In this document: positions 1-6,767 of the stretch, piece after piece
Layout of the letters: each line of letters starts with the position of its first letter
Numbering within the stretch: the first letter of the stretch is position 1
Source of the DNA: Pseudomonadota bacterium
Lineage (GTDB): Bacteria; Pseudomonadota; Gammaproteobacteria; Steroidobacterales; Steroidobacteraceae
Length of the DNA stretch: 11,556 nucleotides
Direction: 5' to 3'
Assembly: GCA_003242275.1 (NCBI GenBank)
Contig: QGUX01000091.1
Location: 1-11,556 of the forward strand
The notes under the pieces: model-generated
Seen by the model: only the letters and a program-made list of their open reading frames with translations
The model's database searches: none
Told to the model about the DNA's origin: nothing
Made by a program: the position numbers and the translations under genes

Positions 1-672
1 GGCGTAGGCAGGTAGGGTCGGCAGAAGGAAGTCCCAATCTTCTTGACTGAAGTCCTCCGGCACTGTGAGCACTGCGTCAGGCTTGTCAAAAAGCTGGAAG
101 CGCAAGGCTCGCATGCCTGGTGGCGGTGCGAGGGGGGTACTCACATCCTCATCGTCGCGTTGCTCCCGCTTCGTCGTGTCCGCATTGGCCGACCGCTTGG
201 TAGTAGCCCGAGGGAGCGCCGGGGTCTTTACGTGCGGCGATACCTGGATGCCAGCCGCTTTGGCGGCAGCCAAGAAGAAGCTCATGCACTTCACGACCGT
301 GCTGCCGCTAATCCCTTGCGCCCGAAAGGCATCCTCTACCTGTTTTGTGGTAGCGCGCTTGAGGTCGATTGAGCCGTTAAACAGGAAGGAGTATGATCGT
401 TCAAGCACAGGGCGAAGCAGAGTACCTCGTTGTTCTTCAGGAGAATCAACAAGTTGCTGAAGCTCTTTCGATGGTTCTCCAGTCGGAGAGACCAGCTTGA
501 GGAACTCCAAGGAGGCGATCACGGCAGCCTGAGCGCTGCCAGACATGCCGCGCATCATGCTGCGGTCTATTTGGGTCGGCAGGCCGGTCTCAGCTAAGCT
601 ATTGATGAAATTAGTCAAAGTCTTATAGGGCGCGTAAGCCGGTGTTTGACGCTTTGGCTCTTCTGAACTCAT
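1..672 (-). CDS. DUF5343-like protein, 3' end cut by window edge
   Basis: An open minus-strand frame runs from an ATG at 672 to the window edge, giving 224 codons with no stop. The N-terminal half (about residues 12-140) resembles the DUF5343 pattern as I know it: an N-terminal YKTLTNFI helix, a SGSAQAAVIASLEFLKL helix-turn-helix-like stretch, a GEPSKELQQL turn, an ERSYSFLF stretch, and a GISGSTVVKCMSFFLAAAKAAGI helical hairpin beginning near residue 119. A linker rich in Lys, Arg, Asp and Pro (about 148-186) follows. The C-terminal segment (about 197-224, with VPEDFSQEDW) also fits the family ending, so probably only a few residues are missing. There is no signal peptide or membrane segment, so it should be cytoplasmic. 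The RBS before the ATG is poor. Base composition is less GC-rich than in the genes after 2030, as expected for accessory DNA. The family assignment is from pattern memory, and its biochemical role is unknown. Confidence 0.7.
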   Translation of the reverse strand, partial: MSSEEPKRQTPAYAPYKTLTNFINSLAETGLPTQIDRSMMRGMSGSAQAAVIASLEFLKLVSPTGEPSKELQQLVDSPEEQRGTLLRPVLERSYSFLFNGSIDLKRATTKQVEDAFRAQGISGSTVVKCMSFFLAAAKAAGIQVSPHVKTPALPRATTKRSANADTTKREQRDDEDVSTPLAPPPGMRALRFQLFDKPDAVLTVPEDFSQEDWDFLLPTLPAYA

Positions 673-1015
673 GTGGCACCCGATTTCTACTAGAGGCGAG
701 TCACTTATGAACAGAATAGCACAGAAAACAGAGAACGCAACAGACAATTCTGTTGCCATGGGCGGGGAGGCGTGGAACCCCGTTCGCGGGGAGAGGGTGA
801 AGGCGCGCACGGCGAGTGGCAGTGAGGTTGTGCGACGCGTATGGGACGTGAGCGAGCGGCTGGTCTTTCTGTGTAGCGAACGACAGTTCCGCCAGCTTAT
901 TGATGGCGTTCAAACGTCCCCTATAGTCGGGTTCCCGAAACGGGACGTGTTCAGGCTGGTCTAGTAGTTTTCTCCGCGAAGCTCGCGGAGAAGACTCGAC
1001 ACCAGCCGCCGCAGG
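673..1015. other. 343-base stretch without a convincing gene
   Basis: This stretch separates the DUF5343-like gene from the transposase gene. I see no protein family in any frame. An 85-codon plus-strand frame (708-964) exists but has no recognisable motif and a weak RBS. On the minus strand a weak promoter-like pair for the DUF5343-like gene can be read: TATTCT at 713-718 and TTGCGT at 735-740, 16 bases apart. The region also contains ACGTCCC (916-922 area) facing GGGACGT (942-948 area) and a strong palindrome at 970-992. One end of the insertion sequence must lie in or near this stretch, but I could not fix it. Confidence 0.5.
970..992. repeat. perfect inverted repeat / hairpin downstream of the transposase gene
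   Basis: TTCTCCGCGA (970-979) and TCGCGGAGAA (983-992) are perfect reverse complements separated by three bases (AGC). The hairpin lies 23 bases past the transposase stop in the direction of its transcription, so a transcription-termination or end-protecting role is plausible. There is no clear T-run after it on the minus strand, so it is not a textbook intrinsic terminator. It could instead be subterminal IS structure. Confidence 0.6.
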
Positions 1016-1939
1016 CTAAGCGTTTGGGTCGTTAATTGATCTGTACGTGATCCGCTTGCCCTCAATCGCCTTGAGGGCGTTGATGGCTCTGTCCATGTCA
1101 TTGCAACCGAGACTCGCGCGGTGGTTGTAGCGGAATGCGAACTCACCGACGTAACGATGCAAGTGTTCGGCGCTGACGTGGTGGTACACGCCGCCGATCC
1201 CGCGCTTCAGGATGCCGAAAAATCCTTCGACAGTGTTCGTGTGAACGTCGCCGCGAACATATTCTGTGGCGAAGTGATCGACCGTCTCGTGGCGGAACGC
1301 TGTTCCAATCTTGTCATAGACGCGGGCGCTGTCAGTCATCAAGCGCGCCGTTTCTGCGATTTGCCCCTGCAAGATTGGCTTCAGGGTTTCGGCCGTAACG
1401 GTGGGTACGTGAAAGGCACGCACACGGCCCTTGCGCTCTACAAGAGCAACAACCTTCTGCTTCTTGCCGATGTGCGACCCCTTGCCTCTGCCCTTGTTCT
1501 TGCCGAAGTAGGTCTCGTCGGCCTCGACGACCCCGCTAGACCCAGGACCGCCAAGCTTGTCGCTTGACGTATCGATCATCGCCTCGCGGATGCGGTGCGT
1601 AAGGAACCACGCAGTCTTATAAGTCACGCCTAGCGTACGGTGGAGTTGGTGGCTGCTCATGCCCTTCTTGCTGGAGCACAGCAGATAAGCGGCCATGAGC
1701 CACTTGGAAAGGGGGATCTTCGAGCGCTCGAAAACGGTGCCCACAGTCACGCTGAACTGTTTACGGCAATCCTTGCACTTCCACAGGCCGGGACGGTGTG
1801 CCTTGCCCCTCAGTTGGTAGTGGCCATCGATCGCCCCGCAGTGCGGGCAGACAGGCCCATTCGGCCAGCGAATCTTCTCTAGGTATTCGCGGGCCTTGTT
1901 ATCGTCGTGAAAGTGCGGGGCATTCAGTACAGCGACCAT
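1016..1939 (-). CDS. IS1595-family (ISXO2-like) transposase, intact
   Basis: A DDE-type transposase of 307 residues that catalyses movement of its own IS. An N-terminal zinc ribbon carries CPHC (31-34) and CKDC (55-58), followed by a helix-turn-helix-like stretch (about 95-120). The catalytic domain contains VEADETYFGK with D141, MTDSARVY with D203, and HTNTVEGFFGILKRGI with N235 and E238. The next motif, HHVSAEHLHRYVGEFAFRYNHR, lies about 253-274; this set and order are diagnostic of the IS1595 family. The length is typical and the frame is unbroken, so it may be active. The start at 1939 is supported by AAGGAG (1947-1952) seven bases upstream. The gene is transcribed leftwards, away from the paralogue gene at 2130. 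Uncertainty concerns the subgroup only. Confidence 0.95.
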   Translation of the reverse strand: MVAVLNAPHFHDDNKAREYLEKIRWPNGPVCPHCGAIDGHYQLRGKAHRPGLWKCKDCRKQFSVTVGTVFERSKIPLSKWLMAAYLLCSSKKGMSSHQLHRTLGVTYKTAWFLTHRIREAMIDTSSDKLGGPGSSGVVEADETYFGKNKGRGKGSHIGKKQKVVALVERKGRVRAFHVPTVTAETLKPILQGQIAETARLMTDSARVYDKIGTAFRHETVDHFATEYVRGDVHTNTVEGFFGILKRGIGGVYHHVSAEHLHRYVGEFAFRYNHRASLGCNDMDRAINALKAIEGKRITYRSINDPNA

Positions 1940-1959
1940 CGTCGTTCTCCTTGATCCCC

Positions 1960-1988
1960 ATACTGTGCCTTCTGATAGGGTTTGTCAA
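1960..1988 (-). promoter_or_regulatory. promoter-like sequence for the transposase gene
   Basis: Reading the minus strand, TTGACA (1983-1988) is a perfect -35 consensus. It is followed after 17 bases by CAGTAT (1960-1965), a weak -10 with three of six consensus positions. The pair ends about 20 bases before the transposase start codon. The strong -35 plus weak -10 would fit low-level expression. Regulation is inferred. Confidence 0.45.
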
Positions 1989-2030
1989 GTATATAAACTG
2001 GATATGCATACAGTCCATGCGTCCCGGAGC

Positions 2031-2063
2031 GCTAGTGTCCCGGCCGGTTTGCGGCTATACAGG
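2031..2063 (+). promoter_or_regulatory. shared upstream element, copy 1 (before paralogue A)
   Basis: This 33-base stretch matches 8855-8887 at 24 positions without gaps. Its core is GCCG (2043-2046), five bases, CGGC (2052-2055), then TATACA (2056-2061) and GG. The inverted repeat directly against a TATA-like hexamer suggests an operator overlapping a promoter. The start codon of A is 66 bases downstream. No good -35 hexamer is visible at the usual distance, so activator dependence or a non-sigma70 promoter is possible. The match stops at about 2031, which also limits how far the neighbouring IS can extend. Confidence 0.55.
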
Positions 2064-2129
2064 GAGCGACCCACAACAGGGGCGGCTGCGGCAAATGCGG
2101 CCGGAGGCGCCACCGTGCAGCGAGGCGGC

Positions 2130-2876
2130 ATGCAGAAGACCACCGTCAGGAAGATGGTTCCCGCCCTGGCCGCCATCGTCCTGGCGTGCAGCGCAACGCC
2201 GGCCGCTGCGGCTGGCAAGAATCCCCGCGACGGGAAAATGGACGTCGAGTACGTGGCCCCGGTGCCCGTCACCGATCCCCTGCTGATGGGGGAGTGGCTG
2301 ATGCGCCTGGCCGGCAGGTATCGCGTCGAGGGCATCATCCCGCGCGGGGAGGAGGCGGATCCTGTCCAGGGCGCGGCGGATTGCCAGCTCGTCGGCGCGG
2401 GTCCCGGCCTGCACTGCATCTTCGACATCTGGTGGCCGGAGGACTGGGAGATCACACAGGCGGGCTTCGTCGTGTCACCAGATGGCATTCCCTGGCTCGA
2501 TCCCTCGATGATGCTGCTGGGCCTGGATCCGGCGCGGCGGGCCGTCAATTTCATGCTGGTGGACAACAAGGGCCTGCCGCAGGGCGGGTCCGGCACCATT
2601 GCTGGCGAACGGGCCGTCCTCAAGGGCCCGTGCGCGAATCCGCGGGCGATGTTCGAGCGCCTCGAAGGCCTCTTCGCCGGCAGGTCTGCGACGACCTGCG
2701 AGCGTGTGTTCCGCTTCGGACTGCGGACTGGCGACCGGCTGGCCTACCTGGTCATCGAGCTGATGATCAACAACGCGCCGGCGGGGAGGATCGACATGTC
2801 CCTGTATCGCGTGGCGTCGGACGATGCGACGCCGAAGCGGAAGAAGAAGCGGCGCCGGGAAGGGACGGCGCAGTGA
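2130..2876 (+). CDS. exported four-Cys paralogue A, function unknown
   Basis: A 248-residue protein of no family I recognise, and a member of a four-gene family in this window. An N-terminal signal sequence (1 to about 28) ends in PAAAA, and the mature protein would begin GKNPRD; Cys20 inside the signal is a poor lipobox. Motifs in order: TDPLLMGEWLMRLAGRYRVEG (48-68), Cys85-x10-Cys96 in DCQLVGAGPGLHCIFDIWW, PWLDPSMMLLGLDPARR (121-137), NKGLPQGGSGTIAGER (146-161), Cys168, and Cys190 in TTCER. A very basic tail, PKRKKKRRREG, lies at 235-245. Four mature Cys suggest two disulfides in the periplasm. The ATG at 2130 was chosen because GCGAGGCGGC lies just upstream, as in paralogue B; a GTG at 2115 with GGAGG upstream is an alternative. 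The gene converges on the sensor-kinase gene. Function is unknown. Confidence 0.85.
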   Translation: MQKTTVRKMVPALAAIVLACSATPAAAAGKNPRDGKMDVEYVAPVPVTDPLLMGEWLMRLAGRYRVEGIIPRGEEADPVQGAADCQLVGAGPGLHCIFDIWWPEDWEITQAGFVVSPDGIPWLDPSMMLLGLDPARRAVNFMLVDNKGLPQGGSGTIAGERAVLKGPCANPRAMFERLEGLFAGRSATTCERVFRFGLRTGDRLAYLVIELMINNAPAGRIDMSLYRVASDDATPKRKKKRRREGTAQ

Positions 2877-2900
2877 CCGGTGCAATCCCGGTGACCGGTG
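2873..2900. repeat. 10-base direct repeat between convergent genes
   Basis: GTGACCGGTG occurs at 2873-2882 and again at 2891-2900, an 18-base period, in the short gap between A and the convergent histidine kinase gene. The first copy includes the TGA stop of A. The core ACCGGT is its own reverse complement, so the two copies can also pair as a hairpin, possibly acting as a bidirectional terminator. No T-run follows, so this is tentative. Confidence 0.35.
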
Positions 2901-2925
2901 GCAGCCGGCCCGTGGCGGCATGGCC

Positions 2926-4215
2926 TCAGCCGGGGACGGGCAGCCACACGGTGATGGCCAGGCCGCCGTCTGTCCGCGCTCTGGCCTGGATCCCGCCCCG
3001 GTGCGAAGTGACGATGGCCTGCACGATGGACAGCCCAAGGCCCGCACCGCGACGGGACAGCGTACCGGGGGTTTCCGCCAGGCGCTCCGTGGAGGAGAGC
3101 CGCCGGAACGGTTCGAACAGCCTGGGCACTTCGTAGTCCGGGATCACCGGTCCGGGGTTTTCCACCCTCAGCATTGCGCGGCCCTGTTCATCCCGGCCGG
3201 TGGTGAGTTCCACCCAGCCGCCTTCCGCGGCGTTGTAGCGCAATGCGTTGTCGACGAGGTTGTGCAGGAGCCGTTCGAGCAGCACCGCGTCGCCGCGTCC
3301 CGGGGCCGGATCGAGTCGCAGGCGCAGTTTGACGCCGCAGTCCCTCGCCATCGGTTCCGACTCGGACAGCACGTGGCGCGCGACCTGCGCCAGGTCCACG
3401 TCTCGTGGGTCGGCGATTTCCTGCTCGCTGCCGGCCAGCATCAGCAGGCCGTCGATGATGCGCTCGTGCCGCTGGTTCACCTCCAGCAGCGTGCTGCCGA
3501 TGTGCATCAGCCGCGAGTCCGGCCGACCGTCCTTGAGCATCGCCACCTCGATCAGCGTGCGGTTGATGGCCAGTGGGGTGCGCAGTTCGTGCGAGGCATT
3601 GGCGATGAAGCGCTGCTGGCTGTCGAAGGCGCGGTCCAGCCGTTCGAGCATGCCGTCGAGCGTATCGGCGAGGTCCTTGATCTCGTCCCGCGGGCCGCTC
3701 ATCGCGATGCGCTGGTGCAGGTTGCGGTCGGCGATGCCGCGCACGGTGGCGGTGATCTGGCGCAGCGGCTGCAACGCCTGGCCGGCGAGCAGCCAGCCGA
3801 GCAGCGCGGCCAGCACGCCCGTGGCGGCCAGCGCAACGACGGATACCAGCATCACCCGGCGCATGGCCTCGGCGCGCGCGGCGACGATCTGCCGCTGCGC
3901 GTCGGCGACGAGGTCGGGTTCCGGCAACGTCAGCCGCATCCGGGGGGGAAGCGCCGGACCGGCCGCGGCCTCTCCAGCGGCCGCATCGCGCCCCGGCCCG
4001 GGCGCGCGCTGCTCCTCCATGTCCGTGTCTGCGGCCGGGCCGCCGACCACCACGCTCCTGACCACCAGCTGGCTGCCGAGCGCCTGGTGCATCTGCACGT
4101 ACAGGATGCCGATCAGGAATGCGCCGGCGATGAAGAACGCGGCCGCATACAGCACGGTCAGCCGGGTGCGGATGGTGGCATTCCACCGGCGCGGGGGGAG
4201 GATGTCGATGTTCAT
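2926..4215 (-). CDS. two-component sensor histidine kinase
   Basis: A 429-residue inner-membrane sensor kinase. TM1 (about 18-40) and TM2 (about 121-144) flank a roughly 80-residue periplasmic sensor loop rich in Ala, Gly, Pro and charged residues. A HAMP linker follows (about 145-195). The dimerisation/phosphoacceptor motif is ASHELRTPL with His209. The ATPase domain has the N-box HNLVDNALRYN (319-323), a G1-like VENPGPVIP, the F-box LFEPFRR, and the G2 box RGAGLGLSIV. The G1 box lacks the usual Asp of DxGxG, a variation I associate with a known kinase subgroup. The start overlaps the regulator's stop as ATGA, so the pair is translationally coupled. It should phosphorylate the neighbouring regulator. 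The signal sensed is unknown; being in one operon with an exporter suggests an envelope or toxic-compound cue (inference). Confidence 0.93.
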   Translation of the reverse strand: MNIDILPPRRWNATIRTRLTVLYAAAFFIAGAFLIGILYVQMHQALGSQLVVRSVVVGGPAADTDMEEQRAPGPGRDAAAGEAAAGPALPPRMRLTLPEPDLVADAQRQIVAARAEAMRRVMLVSVVALAATGVLAALLGWLLAGQALQPLRQITATVRGIADRNLHQRIAMSGPRDEIKDLADTLDGMLERLDRAFDSQQRFIANASHELRTPLAINRTLIEVAMLKDGRPDSRLMHIGSTLLEVNQRHERIIDGLLMLAGSEQEIADPRDVDLAQVARHVLSESEPMARDCGVKLRLRLDPAPGRGDAVLLERLLHNLVDNALRYNAAEGGWVELTTGRDEQGRAMLRVENPGPVIPDYEVPRLFEPFRRLSSTERLAETPGTLSRRGAGLGLSIVQAIVTSHRGGIQARARTDGGLAITVWLPVPG

Positions 4216-4868
4216 GGGATGCGGTATCCGCTGCCCGGCAGGGTCTCGATCACGGCGGGATCGCCCAGCTTGCGGCGCAGCTTCATGATGGTGAAACGCA
4301 CGACGTTGGTGAATGGATTGACCTCGTCGTCCCAGGCCTTCTCCAGCAGCTGCTCGGTGGACACGATGCCGCCGTCGGCGCGCAGCAGCTCGAGCAGCAC
4401 GGCGAATTCCTTGCGCGAGAGGGCCAAGGGCCGCTCGTGGCGGTGCACGGTGCCGCGGTGCACGTCGACGCGGATGCCGTGGCGCTCGATCACGGGTGGC
4501 AGCGCCGGCGAGGCGCGCCGCGCCAGTGCCTTCACGCGCGCCACCAGCTCGCTGAAGGCGAAGGGCTTGGTGAGGTAGTCGTCCGCGCCCAGCTCGAGGC
4601 CGGCGACGCGCTCGCGCACCGCGGCCGCGGCGGTGAGCATCAGTACCCGCGCGGGTGCGCTGTGCGCGACCATGCGCCGGCATACCTCGTCGCCGGACAG
4701 CCGCGGCAGGTCGCGGTCGAGGACGACCACGTCGTAGGGATTCAGGTCGATCTTCTCCAGCGCCCCGGCGCCATCGAAGGCCACGTCCACCGCCATCGCG
4801 TGCTGGCGCAGGCCGTCCGCGATCGCCAGCGCCAGTTCACGTTCGTCTTCCACCACCAGCACGCGCAT
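4212..4868 (-). CDS. OmpR-family response regulator
   Basis: A 218-residue DNA-binding regulator. The receiver domain (1 to about 118) has the acidic pocket VVEDE (5-9), the phosphoacceptor Asp51 in VVLDRDLP, Thr79 and Lys101 in TKPF. A winged-helix output domain (about 125-217) carries the recognition-helix region NPFTNVVRFTIMKLRRKLG and the closing GSGYRIP hairpin. ATG at 4868 is supported by GAGGAA seven bases upstream and by the expected MRVLVVEDE beginning. It starts 10 bases after the permease gene stop and overlaps the kinase gene by four bases. It is the natural partner of that kinase and most likely controls this operon and perhaps the flanking paralogues (inference). Its binding site is not proven. 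Confidence 0.94.
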   Translation of the reverse strand: MRVLVVEDERELALAIADGLRQHAMAVDVAFDGAGALEKIDLNPYDVVVLDRDLPRLSGDEVCRRMVAHSAPARVLMLTAAAAVRERVAGLELGADDYLTKPFAFSELVARVKALARRASPALPPVIERHGIRVDVHRGTVHRHERPLALSRKEFAVLLELLRADGGIVSTEQLLEKAWDDEVNPFTNVVRFTIMKLRRKLGDPAVIETLPGSGYRIP

Positions 4869-4878
4869 GACCGGTTCC

Positions 4879-6078
4879 TCAGGCCGAGGCCAGCGCCTCG
4901 GTGGGCGACAGGCGCGCGGCGCGCATGGCCGGATAGAGGCCGCCGAGCGCACCGATGGCCAGCGTGGCCAGCAGGCCGCCGGCGATCGCCCACGCAGGGA
5001 CGGCCGGCGGCCAGTCGCGCATCGCCGCGTAGGCGGCGGTGACGCCGGCGCCGACCAGGATGCCCGCGCCGCCGCCGACCGCCGACAGCACCACCGCCTC
5101 GGACAGGAACTGCATGCGGATGTGGCCGCGCGTGGCGCCCTGCGAGCGGCGCAGGCCGATCTCCGCACGGCGCTCGAGCACCGAGATCACCATGGTGTTG
5201 ACCACGCCGATGCCGCCCACCAGCAGCGCCACGCCGCCCAGCCCCACGAGCAGGCCCGTGAACGCGAGGTCCGCCGCGGCCTGCGCCGCCAGCATGTCCG
5301 ACGGCCGGGAGACCTGCACCTCGTTCGGGCTGGCGGGATTGGCCACGGCGGCGATCAGGTCGGCCACCTTCTCCACGCTGTCGGGAAGCGTCCGCACGTA
5401 CATGGTGGTGATTTCCGGGTCGGTGTCGAAATACCTCACCGCCGCCGGCCAGCCCATGAATACGCCGTAATCCAGCGACGCGGCCAGCGTCAGCGGCGCC
5501 AGTATGCCCACCACGGTCACCCATCGCCGGCCGAGCCAGACCTGCCGGCCGATGGCGTCCTCGTGGATGCCCAGCCGGGCGGCGGCGCGGGACCCGAGCA
5601 CCACCGCGGGGAAGTCGAGCAGCGCCTCGTCGAGCCAGCGGCCGGCGAGCAGCTGCGCCCCGAGCGTGCCGGCGAGGTCGGGCCATGCAGCGTACACGGC
5701 AATGCCGCCGGTCTCGATGGCGGGGATGCGGTGATGCCGGTACGCATGCAGTCCCGGGAGCTGCGAGATCGTGCTGACCCCCAGCACCTCCGGCATGCGC
5801 CCCGCCATCAGCGGCGCCTCCTCCGGCAGCGTGGCCTGCTCGCCGCTGAAACCCGTGCCGGGCTGCACGGTGAGCAGGTTGGTGCCCAGCGATTCGAGCC
5901 GGCGCCGAAGCTCCTCCCGGCTCGAGGCCGAGATCCCCACCACGGCCAGCATCGCGCCGATGCCGATGGCGATGCCCAGCGCGGACAGCGCGGCGCGCAG
6001 CGGGCGGGCGGTCAGCCCATGGATGGCGAGGCGCAGCAGGTCGCGCGGCGCCAGGCGGATGGTCTCCGGCCCGCTCAT
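4879..6078 (-). CDS. MacB-type ABC transporter permease
   Basis: A 399-residue inner-membrane permease with MacB/FtsX topology: a short cytoplasmic N-terminus, TM1 (about 29-50), a large periplasmic domain (about 51-270), then TM2 (about 271-293), TM3 (about 325-350) and TM4 (about 361-383). The loop between TM2 and TM3 has the family motif VLERRAEIGLRRSQGATRGHI (about 300-320), where the ATPase couples, and the C-terminus has LYPAMRAARLSPTEAL. Such permeases transmit ATP-driven movement to a periplasmic adaptor instead of passing the substrate through the membrane domain. The ATPase is a separate gene here, unlike fused E. coli MacB. The start overlaps the ATPase gene stop (ATGA). Substrate is not predictable from sequence. 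Confidence 0.93.
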   Translation of the reverse strand: MSGPETIRLAPRDLLRLAIHGLTARPLRAALSALGIAIGIGAMLAVVGISASSREELRRRLESLGTNLLTVQPGTGFSGEQATLPEEAPLMAGRMPEVLGVSTISQLPGLHAYRHHRIPAIETGGIAVYAAWPDLAGTLGAQLLAGRWLDEALLDFPAVVLGSRAAARLGIHEDAIGRQVWLGRRWVTVVGILAPLTLAASLDYGVFMGWPAAVRYFDTDPEITTMYVRTLPDSVEKVADLIAAVANPASPNEVQVSRPSDMLAAQAAADLAFTGLLVGLGGVALLVGGIGVVNTMVISVLERRAEIGLRRSQGATRGHIRMQFLSEAVVLSAVGGGAGILVGAGVTAAYAAMRDWPPAVPAWAIAGGLLATLAIGALGGLYPAMRAARLSPTEALASA

Positions 6079-6767
6079 GCGCACCCCGGGTCGCTGACGA
6101 TGCGCCCGTCGCGCACGCGCACCTGCCGGGGGCAGCGCGCCGCGATCCCCGGGTCGTGCGTGATCACCACCACGGCGGTGCCGCTGCGGTGCAGGCCGGA
6201 CAGCAGCGCCATCACCTGCGCGCCGGTGTGCGAATCGAGCGCGCCGGTGGGTTCGTCCGCCAGCAGCAGGGCGGGCTCGCGCGCCACCGCGCGCGCGATG
6301 GCCACGCGCTGCTTCTCCCCGCCCGAAAGCTCGTGCGGCCGATGCCGCATCCGCGCCTCCAGTCCCACGCTCCGCAGCGCCCGCATGGCCCGTTCGCGCC
6401 GCTCGCGCCAGGGTATGCCGGTGTAAAGCATGCCGTCGGCCACGTTGTCGAGCGCGCTGACGCCCACGGACAGGTGGAAGTGCTGGAACACGAAGCCGAT
6501 GCGCCGGGCGCGCAGCACCGACAGCGCGTCGTCGTCGAGCCGGCCCACGTCGTGGCCGTCGACCAGCACCTGGCCGCTGGTGGCGCGGTCCAGGGTGCCG
6601 GCGATGTTCAGCAGCGTGCTCTTGCCCGAGCCGGACGGGCCGATGATGGCGACGAGCTCCTCCCGCCCGATGGTGAGGTCGACGCCGTCCAGGGCCCTGA
6701 CGCCGCCGGCGTGGATGCGGGTGATGCCGCGCAGGCACACGACGGGATCGTCCGCGTGCGCCTTCAC
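6075..6767 (-). CDS. ABC transporter ATP-binding protein (MacB/LolD type)
   Basis: A 230-residue ATPase that drives the adjacent permease. It has Walker A GPSGSGKS (43-50), the Q-loop Gln95 in FVFQHFHL, the signature LSGGEKQ (147-153), Walker B LLLADE with Glu172 followed by PTGALDS, and switch His204 in VITHD. The spacing and the Q-loop region fit the MacB/LolD/FtsE group. The start is a GTG at 6767 that overlaps the adaptor gene stop as GTGA, with GAGG five bases upstream. All catalytic residues are present and the length is normal, so it should be active. It works as a dimer with the MacB-type permease. Confidence 0.95.
   Translation of the reverse strand: MKAHADDPVVCLRGITRIHAGGVRALDGVDLTIGREELVAIIGPSGSGKSTLLNIAGTLDRATSGQVLVDGHDVGRLDDDALSVLRARRIGFVFQHFHLSVGVSALDNVADGMLYTGIPWRERRERAMRALRSVGLEARMRHRPHELSGGEKQRVAIARAVAREPALLLADEPTGALDSHTGAQVMALLSGLHRSGTAVVVITHDPGIAARCPRQVRVRDGRIVSDPGCA

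Larger units (their letters stand above)
1016..1988 (-). mobile_element. IS1595-family insertion sequence (ends not resolved)
   Basis: The element is inferred from an intact IS1595-family transposase gene and its upstream promoter-like sequence. The coordinates cover only the part I can support; the true element is longer. On the right, the end should lie at or before about 2030, because from 2031 onward the sequence matches a leader found at a second place in this window. On the left, it probably extends past the hairpin at 970-992. No matching terminal inverted repeats or target duplication could be recognised by eye. Confidence 0.65.

Noticed and set aside
43..460. Plus-strand open frames at the left edge
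   Set aside because: They lie opposite the DUF5343-like frame, which has clear family-like motifs; the plus-strand translations show none.
708..964. Plus-strand 85-codon frame starting MNRIAQKTENATDNS
   Set aside because: No recognisable domain, a weak RBS, an amino-acid composition that does not look like a conserved protein, and a position where an IS end is expected. Kept only as a mention in the intergenic entry.
2186..4578. Long plus-strand frames across paralogue A and the histidine kinase gene
   Set aside because: They are Arg/Ala/Pro/Gly-rich shadows, typical of high-GC DNA, opposite or out of frame with well-supported genes.
4216..4683. Upstream extension of the histidine kinase frame
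   Set aside because: The extension overlaps the response regulator in another frame and is low-complexity Arg/Ala; the ATG at 4215 with ATGA coupling is far better.
6079..6738. Upstream extension of the permease frame
   Set aside because: It overlaps the ABC ATPase gene out of frame; MacB-type permease similarity begins just after the ATG at 6078.
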